Position numbers and translations under genes: made by a program. The notes below the pieces were generated by a model. That model did not search any database, had not been told where the DNA came from, and saw only the letters and a list, made by a program, of their open reading frames with translations. From assembly GCA_012719015.1 (NCBI GenBank), contig JAAYBE010000193.1, positions 1 to 13,563 on the forward strand: a stretch of 13,563 nt of DNA, written 5' to 3'. This DNA comes from Actinomycetota bacterium (GTDB taxonomy: Bacteria > Actinomycetota > Thermoleophilia > UBA2241). This document shows positions 6,590-13,486 of this stretch, one piece after another; position 1 is the first letter of the stretch; every line of letters begins with the position of its first letter.

Positions 6590-8950
6590 ATGAGTGGACT
6601 CGACGCGGGACCGCGCCGCCCGATGCTCCTCTCGCGACGCTGGCTCCAGGTCGCGTTGTTCGTCTTCGTCCTCGGCTTCTTCGGCCTCGGACTCGCCGGC
6701 TACCTCAACTACCGCGGCCAGCCTCCGATGGCCGACAGGGTCGTCGACGGCTCGGGCCGGACGCTGTTCACCAGGGCGGACGTGATCGCCGGCCAGGAGG
6801 TCTTCCTCAGCAACGGCCTCATGCAGTACGGAAGCGTCTTCGGCCACGGCGCCTATCTGGGTCCCGATTACACCGCCGACTACCTGCATCGACAGATCGC
6901 CGTCATGCGAGCCAAGGCGGACGGGGCCGACGGCGCGGACGCCGCCGCCGATCCGGCGCGGTTCGACGGTGGAGGCGCCGACGCCGGGCCACGCGGCGCC
7001 GTCGACGGCGCGATCGCCGCGGACCTGAAGACGAACCGCTACGACAAGACGACCGACACCCTCACCTTCTCGGACGGGCAGAGCGAGGCGTTCGACGACC
7101 TCGTGCGCTATTACTCCGGGTACTTCTCCGAGCCCACCACCAGGTTCGGTCTGCGCCGCGAGGCGATCACCGACCCGGACCAGCTCAAGCAGCTCACGGC
7201 GTTCTTCGCCTGGACGGCCTGGGCCGCAGCGGCCGACCGGCCCGGGCAGAGCTACTCCTACACCAACAACTGGCCCTCCGAGGAATCGATCGGCAACACG
7301 CCGACCGCCGATGCGATCCTGTGGAGCACGCTCTCGCTGATCGCGCTCATCGCCGGTACCGGCCTCATGCTGGCGATCTTCGGCCGTTACCACTGGCTCG
7401 GCTGGCACCGCCGTGAGGACCAGCGGCTCGACTTCCGCCCTCCGGACAGCGTGGTCATCACTCCGGCGCAGAAGGCCACCGGCTGGTTCTTCCTCGTCAT
7501 GGCGCTGCTCTTCGTGCTGCAGACCCTCGTCGGCGCACTGACGCAGCACTACCACGTCGAGCTCGCCGGGTTCTTCGGCTTCGACATCGGCCGCCTGATC
7601 CCGTACAACCTCTCGCGGACCTGGCACGTCCAGCTCACCATCTTCTGGGTGGCGACGTCCTTCCTCGCCGCGGGCATCTTCCTGCTCCCCCTGATCACGC
7701 GGGGCGAGCCGCGGCGACAGGGACTGCTCTCCTACGCCCTGCTCGGGGCGCTCGCGGTGGTGGTCTTCGGAAGCCTGATCGGCGAGTTCGCCGGCCAGCG
7801 CGGATGGCTCGGCTCGCTCTGGCAGTACGTCGGCAACCAGGGTCTCGAGTATGTCGACCTGGGACGCTTCTGGCAGACCCTGCTGGTCGTCGGCCTGGTC
7901 TTCTGGGTGATCATCATCATCCGCGGCCTGCGGCGGCGGCTCGCCGGCGAGAGCCTGGGCAACACGCCCTGGCTGTTCCTTTACGCGGCGCTCGCCATCC
8001 CGGCCTTCTACGCGGTCTCCCTGTTGGCCCACCCCGGTGGGCACACCACCATGAACGACTACTGGCGCTTCTGGATGGTGCACCTCTGGGTCGAGGACTT
8101 CCTCGAACTCTTCACCACCGCCGTGGTCGCGTACATCTTCGTCCTCGTGGGCGTCGTGAAGGAACGCACCGCGCTGCGGGTCATCTACCTCGACATCATC
8201 ATCTACTCGCTGGGCGGCGTGATCGGGACGATGCACCACCTCTTCTTCTCCGGTACGCCGGCGGCCACGATGGCGCTCGGCGCCATGTTCAGCGCACTGG
8301 AGGTCGTCCCCCTGACGCTGCTCACCGTGGAGGGCTGGAGCTTCGTGCGCCTCGGCGTGCGCGACATGGGCGGCTTCGCGACCCGCTTCCCCCACTACTG
8401 GGCGGTCATGTTCCTGGTCGCGGTGGGCTTCTGGAACTTCCTCGGCGCCGGCGTCTTCGGGTTCCTGATCAACCTGCCGATCGTCAGCTACTTCGAGATC
8501 GGCACCGGCCTGACCGCCAACCATGCGCACACCGCCATGATGGGCGTCTACGGCATGCTCGCCGCGGGGCTGGCGGTGTTCTGCCTGCGTTACCTGGTGC
8601 CCGAGAAGCGCTGGTCCGACCGCGCCGCGCGCATCTCGTTCTGGTCGCTCAACATCGGCCTCGCGTGGATGGCGTTCGCCAGCCTGTTCCCGCTCGGCGT
8701 CCTGCAGCTCTACCACTCGGTGGCCGACGGCTACTGGTATGCACGGACGCTCGACTATCTCGGCAACACGACCAACGTCATCTTCGAGTGGGCCCGCATG
8801 CCGGGCGACCTGCTGTTCATCCTCGGCGGCGCACTCCCTCTGCTCTGGCTGGCCTTCTGGGGAGTCGCCGGCCGCAAGAAGGCGACCCGCGCGGAAGAGT
8901 ACGAGGCGACCCTTTACACAGAGCAGGCCGCCGGCCAGGCCGAGGCCTGA
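6590..8950 (+). CDS. norZ: Quinol-dependent nitric oxide reductase (qNOR)
   Basis: A 786-residue integral membrane protein of the haem-copper oxidase superfamily that reduces 2 NO to N2O with electrons from quinol. It has one N-terminal membrane helix (about 18-40), a periplasm-side cytochrome c-like fold without a haem-c CXXCH motif (GQEVFLSNGLMQYGSVFGHGAYLGP region), then about 13 helices. Metal ligands are all present: His346 in TWHVQL and His647 for haem b, His645 in NHAH for haem b3, His498, His549 and His550 (HHLFF) for the non-haem iron, and the NOR-specific Glu502 in HLWVEDF, which separates it from oxidases. ATG 6590 was chosen for the GGGGAGG site before it; an upstream TTG at 6506 falls in the operator. 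An Ala/Gly/Asp-rich stretch at about 109-143 interrupts the soluble domain. It is likely induced through the FNR-type box. Confidence 0.96.
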   Translation: MSGLDAGPRRPMLLSRRWLQVALFVFVLGFFGLGLAGYLNYRGQPPMADRVVDGSGRTLFTRADVIAGQEVFLSNGLMQYGSVFGHGAYLGPDYTADYLHRQIAVMRAKADGADGADAAADPARFDGGGADAGPRGAVDGAIAADLKTNRYDKTTDTLTFSDGQSEAFDDLVRYYSGYFSEPTTRFGLRREAITDPDQLKQLTAFFAWTAWAAAADRPGQSYSYTNNWPSEESIGNTPTADAILWSTLSLIALIAGTGLMLAIFGRYHWLGWHRREDQRLDFRPPDSVVITPAQKATGWFFLVMALLFVLQTLVGALTQHYHVELAGFFGFDIGRLIPYNLSRTWHVQLTIFWVATSFLAAGIFLLPLITRGEPRRQGLLSYALLGALAVVVFGSLIGEFAGQRGWLGSLWQYVGNQGLEYVDLGRFWQTLLVVGLVFWVIIIIRGLRRRLAGESLGNTPWLFLYAALAIPAFYAVSLLAHPGGHTTMNDYWRFWMVHLWVEDFLELFTTAVVAYIFVLVGVVKERTALRVIYLDIIIYSLGGVIGTMHHLFFSGTPAATMALGAMFSALEVVPLTLLTVEGWSFVRLGVRDMGGFATRFPHYWAVMFLVAVGFWNFLGAGVFGFLINLPIVSYFEIGTGLTANHAHTAMMGVYGMLAAGLAVFCLRYLVPEKRWSDRAARISFWSLNIGLAWMAFASLFPLGVLQLYHSVADGYWYARTLDYLGNTTNVIFEWARMPGDLLFILGGALPLLWLAFWGVAGRKKATRAEEYEATLYTEQAAGQAEA

Positions 8951-8974
8951 GGCCGGACGCCTCACGCTGACCAC

Positions 8975-9008
8975 CCGCCCCGGCCGCCGACCACGGCGGC
9001 CGGGGCGG
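8975..9008. terminator. Bidirectional hairpin between convergent genes
   Basis: There are perfect 14-base arms (8975-8988 and 8995-9008) around a six-base loop, GACCAC. The hairpin lies in the 60-base gap between the qNOR stop and the stop of the facing EamA gene. The stem is almost all G and C and there is no T-run on either strand, so it would be a strong structure of the kind often found at gene ends in high-GC bacteria. Confidence 0.7.
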
Positions 9009-9010
9009 CG

Positions 9011-9988
9011 TCATGTCGGCCGACTCTTGTCGACGGTCGCCGGCGGAGCCCCGGCCCCTGGGACGACCGTCCCGCCGGCGGGCAGCAGTTCGACGATGAG
9101 CACACCGGAGAGCATGAGCGAGCCGCCCACGAGCAGCCGCCAGGTCAGCGCGTCCATGCCGACGGCGATACCGGCCAGAGCCGCGAACACGCTCTCGAAC
9201 CCCAGCAGGATGGCCGCGTGTGTCGAGGTGGTGTAGCGCTGCGCCCAGCTCTGGATGAAGAAAGCGTAGATCGTCCCGCTGGCCGCGGTCCAGAGCACGG
9301 CCGCCCAGACCTGCCAGGGCAGGTCGAGCGTGATCCGCACCACGAACGGGGCGACGACCACCAGGACCAGGGTGGACACGGCCATCTGGGTGAGCGCGAG
9401 CGTCGCCGGCCTCACCCTGGGGGCGAAGAACCCGGTGGTCATGATGTGAAGCGCGTAGAACAACGAGCCGAGCAGGGTGATGGCGTCACCCCAGCGGATC
9501 GAGAAGTCGCCCTGCAGGCTGAGGGCGCCGAGGCCGACGGTCGCGACCACGGCGCCGACGATCTGCCACCGTCCGGGCGAACGCCGGGCGACGACCCAGT
9601 AGAGGAACGGCACCATGGCGACGCTCATCCCCGTGATGAACCCGCTGACGCCGGGCGAGGTCCGCTGCAGGCCGATCGTCTGCAGCACGAGAGCGGTCAG
9701 GTAGAAGGCTCCGAGCAGGCCGCCGCGCATCCAGTCGCCGCGCGTGGAACCGAGCCAGCTGCGCGGGCGAAGCACGGCGAAGACGCCGGTGGCGACGACA
9801 TAGCGGAGCACCAGGTAGAGCAGCGTGCCGGCCACGATGCTGCCGGCGGCGAGGGCGCTGGTACGCGCGACCACGTCCTTGATGAAGACGAAGTTGCCGC
9901 CCCAGAAGACGGCCACGCTGAGGAGCAGGGCGTCGGCGACGAGCGCCTTGCGGCGTGAGCGCTGCGTGGTGCCGGCGGGCGTCGTCAT
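9011..9988 (-). CDS. EamA/DMT-superfamily transporter, third and divergent paralogue
   Basis: A 325-residue permease with about ten predicted membrane helices in two EamA halves. The first begins LLLSVAVFWGGNFVFIKDVV and the second includes the GDAITLLGSLFYALHI and ILLGFESVFAALAG helices typical of the family. It differs clearly from the tandem pair at 1235-2978, with a more hydrophilic N-terminus (MTTPAGTTQRSRRK) and a Pro/Gly-rich tail, and is the common RhaT/YdcZ-like EamA type. The substrate is unknown. ATG 9988 is preferred over GTG 9991: TAGGAT ends six bases before the ATG, and its AGGA part could also serve as a weak ribosome site. It lies 57 bases downstream of the Asp-box lipoprotein gene, possibly co-transcribed, and converges with qNOR. 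Confidence 0.92.
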   Translation of the reverse strand: MTTPAGTTQRSRRKALVADALLLSVAVFWGGNFVFIKDVVARTSALAAGSIVAGTLLYLVLRYVVATGVFAVLRPRSWLGSTRGDWMRGGLLGAFYLTALVLQTIGLQRTSPGVSGFITGMSVAMVPFLYWVVARRSPGRWQIVGAVVATVGLGALSLQGDFSIRWGDAITLLGSLFYALHIMTTGFFAPRVRPATLALTQMAVSTLVLVVVAPFVVRITLDLPWQVWAAVLWTAASGTIYAFFIQSWAQRYTTSTHAAILLGFESVFAALAGIAVGMDALTWRLLVGGSLMLSGVLIVELLPAGGTVVPGAGAPPATVDKSRPT

Positions 9989-9994
9989 CACGTC

Positions 9995-10000
9995 ATCCTA
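9995..10000 (-). promoter_or_regulatory. Candidate -10 element for leaderless start of the third EamA gene
   Basis: TAGGAT reads on the minus strand, exactly six bases before the ATG at 9988, the same spacing as in the two tandem EamA genes. The best -35 candidate, GCGTCA, is poor (three of six). Confidence 0.4.
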
Positions 10001-10045
10001 CCGGACGGGCCCCACCCTGACGCACAGGAGGAGGCGCGCGCCGGC

Positions 10046-11119
10046 CTACTGCGCCGGGCCGGCGACGGCGGCCACGGCGACGAGCGGGCGCTCGAGGAAA
10101 TCCGCGCGACCGAAGGCCAGCCAGACCGCACCCCCGTCGACGCTGGCGAGGATGGGCTGGGTCTCCGTGGTCGCCAGCACGTGAGCCTCGTCGGCGGCGG
10201 CGATCGCCGCCGGCCGGCCGGCAGGCACCTGCTGCAGCTCCCAGCTCCTGCCCCCGTCCCGGCTTGCGAGAACACCCGCCGGACAGGTGACCCACAGATG
10301 TCCGGCGGCGGCGGCGATCTGCCTCGCCTGGAGGGCGCCGGGTCCCGCCGGCGACACCCGGAGGCGGAGCGCACGCCAGGTCACCCCGCCATCGCGACTC
10401 GTGAAGACCAGCGGGTCGCCGGTCTGCGTGTCCCAGCCCGCGACCCAAGCATGCCGGACGTCGGTCATCGTCACGCTCGTCAAGACAGTCATCGGCACCG
10501 TCTTGCGCAGCTTCCAGGTCCTGCCTCCGTCGGTCGTGGACCAGATCCTGTCCAGCGCGAGGAGCAGACCATGGCGGTCATCGGCGAAGACCACGTCCGT
10601 GAGCTGGGCCATGCCGAAGCGCGTGCGCCGCCACGTCGCACCACCGTCGGCGGTACGTAGCACGGTCGCGACGTCCCCGCCGGCCGCGGCCGCCCCGCTG
10701 CCGACGACCCAGGCGCAGGTGGCGCTGCTGGCCGCGAGAGCTTTGACCGCGAGGTCCGTCTGCTTCACCACCGCCCACTCGGCCCCGCCGTCCGTGGTCG
10801 CGAGCACCGTGCCGCCGTCGGTGACCAGCCAGCCCGTGGCCACATCCGTGAACGCGACGTCGACGCCGCGCTGCGACAGATAGAACCGCTGCCGTGACCA
10901 GGTCGCACCGCCGTCCGCGGTGACCAGCAGGCCGCCGGCCTCACCGACGGCCCAGGCGTGGATCCCGGGTGACGCCTCGGGCGGAGGACCGAACGGATGC
11001 GCCGGGCTCTCGTCGGCGCCACCGGCGCAGGCCGTCAAGGCGGCGGCCGACAACGCCACACCCGCCAGGATCGCTCCGAATGCGCGGATCCCCCTCGCGC
11101 GTCTGATGCGACGATCCAC
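10046..11119 (-). CDS. Lipoprotein with Asp-box (BNR) beta-propeller, Ycf48-like
   Basis: A 357-residue exported lipoprotein. A basic N-terminus (RRIRRARGIR) and hydrophobic stretch end in the lipobox LTAC with lipidated Cys31. The mature part carries seven Asp-box motifs: TADGGATWS, TTDGGAEWA, TADGGATWR, TTDGGRTWK, SRDGGVTWR, SRDGGRSWE and SVDGGAVW, spaced as in a seven-bladed propeller. This is the architecture of the Ycf48/HCF136-like and BNR-repeat families, which act as binding or assembly scaffolds; sialidase active-site residues are not evident. The start is GTG 11119, with GGAGG four bases upstream; the frame stays open to 11446 but the extension looks non-coding. It is divergent from the cupin gene across a 241-base gap, and the third EamA gene follows. 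The role is unknown. Confidence 0.85.
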   Translation of the reverse strand: MDRRIRRARGIRAFGAILAGVALSAAALTACAGGADESPAHPFGPPPEASPGIHAWAVGEAGGLLVTADGGATWSRQRFYLSQRGVDVAFTDVATGWLVTDGGTVLATTDGGAEWAVVKQTDLAVKALAASSATCAWVVGSGAAAAGGDVATVLRTADGGATWRRTRFGMAQLTDVVFADDRHGLLLALDRIWSTTDGGRTWKLRKTVPMTVLTSVTMTDVRHAWVAGWDTQTGDPLVFTSRDGGVTWRALRLRVSPAGPGALQARQIAAAAGHLWVTCPAGVLASRDGGRSWELQQVPAGRPAAIAAADEAHVLATTETQPILASVDGGAVWLAFGRADFLERPLVAVAAVAGPAQ

Positions 11120-11224
11120 ACCGCCTCCATCTCCGTCAGGTGCCGCCGCTCCCGCGCAAGCGTATCCGGAGCGCCGTCGCCGGAAAAGGGGGGAGTGCCG
11201 GCGCGCCGGGATCCGGTCCGACTG

Positions 11225-11253
11225 CCGACAACGGGCTCCTCGCGGCGTACAAT
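11225..11253 (+). promoter_or_regulatory. Sigma-70-type promoter upstream of the cupin gene
   Basis: CCGACA (11225-11230, four of six matches to TTGACA) is followed by a 17-base spacer and TACAAT (11248-11253, five of six). The predicted start near 11260 leaves a leader of about 100 bases. A second -10-like TACTGT at 11329-11334 is nearer the gene but has no -35. Confidence 0.5.
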
Positions 11254-11360
11254 GGCGGCGCCGGAGCGACGCCGCGATCCGACGGCACGGTCCGGACGGT
11301 CGGCGGCGGCCCGCGGGCCTGCCGTCTGTACTGTTGCGCGGCGGACCATCAGGAGGGGAC

Positions 11361-11759
11361 ATGGGCGATCTGAGCGATACCAGGATCCGCATCATCAAAT
11401 CCGATGAGGTCGTCTGGGAAGAAGCGATGCCGACGTCCGGAGACACGGACCCGCCGGGGGAGGAATGCGTCTGCGCGGCGTCCGTCGACGACAGGTTCAG
11501 CTTCGGGCTGTGGAGGCGCGACGCCCAGCATCGCCGCTTCGAGCGCCCGTACCACGAGATCGCCTACATCATCGAGGGCGAGGTCGAGATCGTGGACGAC
11601 GACGGCAACCGCCACGTCGCCGGCCCTGGCGACATCCTGGTCACACCCAAGGGCAGCGTGGGCTCCTGGAAGAACCTCACTCCGGTCAAGAAGGTGTGGG
11701 GCATCTACGACGAACCCGACGCCTCGCTCAACCCGTACACCGGTCCCGGACCCTTCTGA
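11361..11759 (+). CDS. Small cupin-domain protein, EutQ/DUF861-like
   Basis: A 132-residue single-domain cupin. The barrel core is clear: FGLWRRDAQHRRFERPYHEIAYIIEGEVEI (49-78) covers the first cupin motif, and GPGDILVTPKGSVGSWKN (88-105) the second. Of the usual metal ligands, the first motif keeps only His65 and Glu66 in place of HxH, and the second has Trp103 where a His is common. This is the pattern of the Cupin_3/DUF861 group that includes EutQ and ureidoglycine aminohydrolase relatives, often with weak or altered metal binding. The substrate is unknown. The start at ATG 11361 has AGGAGGGGAC immediately before it. The gene stands alone between its own promoter region and the zinc-ribbon gene 133 bases downstream. 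Confidence 0.85.
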   Translation: MGDLSDTRIRIIKSDEVVWEEAMPTSGDTDPPGEECVCAASVDDRFSFGLWRRDAQHRRFERPYHEIAYIIEGEVEIVDDDGNRHVAGPGDILVTPKGSVGSWKNLTPVKKVWGIYDEPDASLNPYTGPGPF

Positions 11760-11812
11760 GCTCGCGGCGGGCCCTGCGGCCGGGACCGTCGGGCAGCCGC
11801 AGGACCACCGCG

Positions 11813-11855
11813 GGCGGGCCGCGCTCCGGGAAATACCCCTGTCGCGCGGCCCGCC
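11813..11855. terminator. Stem-loop between the cupin and zinc-ribbon genes
   Basis: There are perfect 12-base arms (11813-11824 and 11844-11855) with a 19-base loop that itself contains GGG-AAATA-CCC. There is no T-run. It may end cupin transcription or form the start of the next gene's leader; the stem ends 37 bases before the ATG at 11893. Confidence 0.5.
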
Positions 11856-11892
11856 GAACCGCTACGATGCGCTGCAGGAGGCCCTACGGTCC

Positions 11893-13296
11893 ATGGAGGG
11901 GAAGGTGGCCCGGATCTGCCGCACGTGTGGACGCGCCAACGATGACGACGCGAGCTTCTGCCAGGGCTGCGGCGCATCGCTCTCCCAGGCCCGGCCTGCG
12001 CCGCCTGCGCCGCCCCCGGCCGCGCAACCGCCCCCGACGACGGAAGCGGACGGCGGAGGGCACGGAGGGCACTCGCGTGCCTGGCTCGCCGTGATCGTCG
12101 TCGCGGTCGCCCTCGCCGCGGCCGCGACGGCCGCCACCGTGTACTTCACCCTCGGCGACGGAAGCCGTGGCGAGACGGAAGGACCGGTCGTGGAGCCGAC
12201 CGTGGCCGTCTCGCCGGCGACCGAGGTGGTGAGCTATCTCGCCGGAGCGGTCGGACCGAGGGCCGACCGACTGGCCGCGATCGACGCCGACGGGACGGTG
12301 ACGCCGTTGGGTCGCTTCAGCGGCCGCAGGATCTCGCGCATCGCCTACTCGCCCGACGGCGCGTGGCTGGCGTGCGTCGCCGGCACTGAGAGACGGAGCG
12401 AGCTCTGGCTGTTCCGGACCTCGACCGGCGACGCCCGGCAGGCGACGGCGAAGATGCCCGCCGTGGTCGCCGTCGACAGCATCGCCTGGCTCTCGCCCAC
12501 CGAGCTCCTCGTGGCGGGGTTCAAGGAGTCCCCGGGACAACCCGGCCAGAACGCCCACTTCCTCGTCTACGATGTGGAGCATGAGGGTATCGCTCCACTC
12601 CCCGACGCCGATGGAGGCCCGCTCGCAGGTGTCGCCGTCAGCGCCTCGCGCGACGGGACCGCAGTGGCCTTCGTCAGCTACTCCGACGTGAGGACCGGCG
12701 ACGAAGGCGCGGTCAGCGCCGACGAACGCCTCTGGCTGCTGGACCGTGATTCGGGCGAGCTGACCCTGCTCGGCGAGAACGAAGCCTCCTTCGAGGTGGA
12801 CGCACGCGCCTTCGACGGGCCGCTGCTCTCGCCGAGCGGCGCCGCGCTGATCTACCACAGCGCCGGCAGCGACGTCTCGACCAGCTACACCGTGATCGGA
12901 GCCGACGGCTCCACCCTCATGGCCGCCAAGAGGACGCAGGTCCCGGCGGGATGTGCCTGGGACCCGGAGGGAGTCCGGGTGGTCTTCACCGGGCACACGC
13001 TCGACCCGTCCAGCAGTTCGGGGCTCGGGCCGGCGGTCTTCTGGGCGTTCGACACCCGGACCGGCTCCACAGAGGTCCTGGCGCGTTACGACGACACCAT
13101 GGTCCAGGACCTCTCGTGGTCGCCCGACGGGCAGACCATCGCATGGGCGGAGTGGGACCAGGAGAAGTATCGCACCGGGAGCATCTACCTCATGCCCGCC
13201 ACCGGGGGCGACTCACAGGCACTGGTGAAGGATGCCTTGTCGCCCGTCTGGGCCCCCGGCGCCGGACCCGCGCTGGAGACCTCGACGAGCCCGTGA
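11893..13296 (+). CDS. Zinc-ribbon, single-pass membrane protein with PD40/WD40-like propeller
   Basis: A 467-residue protein in four parts. A zinc ribbon with Cys9, Cys12, Cys23 and Cys26 (CRTCG and CQGCG) is followed by a Pro-rich linker (34-48), one membrane helix (about 63-87) and a large outside domain. That domain has TolB/PD40-type propeller motifs: IAYSPDGAWLACV, VAVSASRDGTAVAFVS, LLSPSGAALIYHS, CAWDPEGVRVVFTG and LSWSPDGQTIAWAEWD. The ribbon should face the cytoplasm and the propeller the outside. The function is unknown; sensing or cell-envelope scaffolding is conceivable. ATG 11893 has GGAGG eleven bases upstream, a little far. GTG 11905, with GGAGG five bases upstream, is an equally possible start and would leave the ribbon intact. 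The open frame back to 11404 overlaps the cupin and is not coding. Confidence 0.85.
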   Translation: MEGKVARICRTCGRANDDDASFCQGCGASLSQARPAPPAPPPAAQPPPTTEADGGGHGGHSRAWLAVIVVAVALAAAATAATVYFTLGDGSRGETEGPVVEPTVAVSPATEVVSYLAGAVGPRADRLAAIDADGTVTPLGRFSGRRISRIAYSPDGAWLACVAGTERRSELWLFRTSTGDARQATAKMPAVVAVDSIAWLSPTELLVAGFKESPGQPGQNAHFLVYDVEHEGIAPLPDADGGPLAGVAVSASRDGTAVAFVSYSDVRTGDEGAVSADERLWLLDRDSGELTLLGENEASFEVDARAFDGPLLSPSGAALIYHSAGSDVSTSYTVIGADGSTLMAAKRTQVPAGCAWDPEGVRVVFTGHTLDPSSSSGLGPAVFWAFDTRTGSTEVLARYDDTMVQDLSWSPDGQTIAWAEWDQEKYRTGSIYLMPATGGDSQALVKDALSPVWAPGAGPALETSTSP

Positions 13297-13313
13297 GTCC
13301 CCTCGACGGGAGC

Positions 13314-13347
13314 GGGCGGCGGCGCCAAACGGTGCAACACGCCGCCC
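13314..13347 (+). terminator. Possible terminator after the zinc-ribbon gene
   Basis: There are eight-base arms, GGGCGGCG (13314-13321) and CGCCGCCC (13340-13347), with an 18-base loop, followed by CGTTTCG. The loop is long and the T-run short, so this is a weak call, though its place just after the stop codon fits. Confidence 0.35.
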
Positions 13348-13368
13348 CGTTTCGTCCGTCTTGGCGGG

Positions 13369-13398
13369 TTGCCCGGCGTTCCTCGCTGCCACTACACT
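13369..13398 (+). promoter_or_regulatory. Candidate promoter for the gene at the right edge
   Basis: TTGCCC (13369-13374) and TACACT (13393-13398) are separated by 18 bases; each matches its consensus at four of six positions. The predicted start is near 13405, about 80 bases before the ATG at 13487. Confidence 0.45.
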
Positions 13399-13486
13399 TG
13401 AGGGGCGTCATTCGCCCCCTCGCTCGACAGGCTGCGCCGGGCAGCCGACCGGTTGTCCGGCCGCGCCGGAAGGACCAGTCGCTACG

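Noticed and set aside
6566..8974. 802-codon minus-strand open frame opposite qNOR
   Set aside because: It mirrors the qNOR gene and is rich in Glu, Arg, Asp and His with no hydrophobic core. The plus strand has every haem and iron ligand.
13398..13411. TTGAGGGGCGTCAT, an imperfect FNR-like box before the HdrC-like gene
   Set aside because: It breaks the TTGA-N6-TCAA core at the last base, overlaps the predicted start site, and has no -10 at the right distance for activation.
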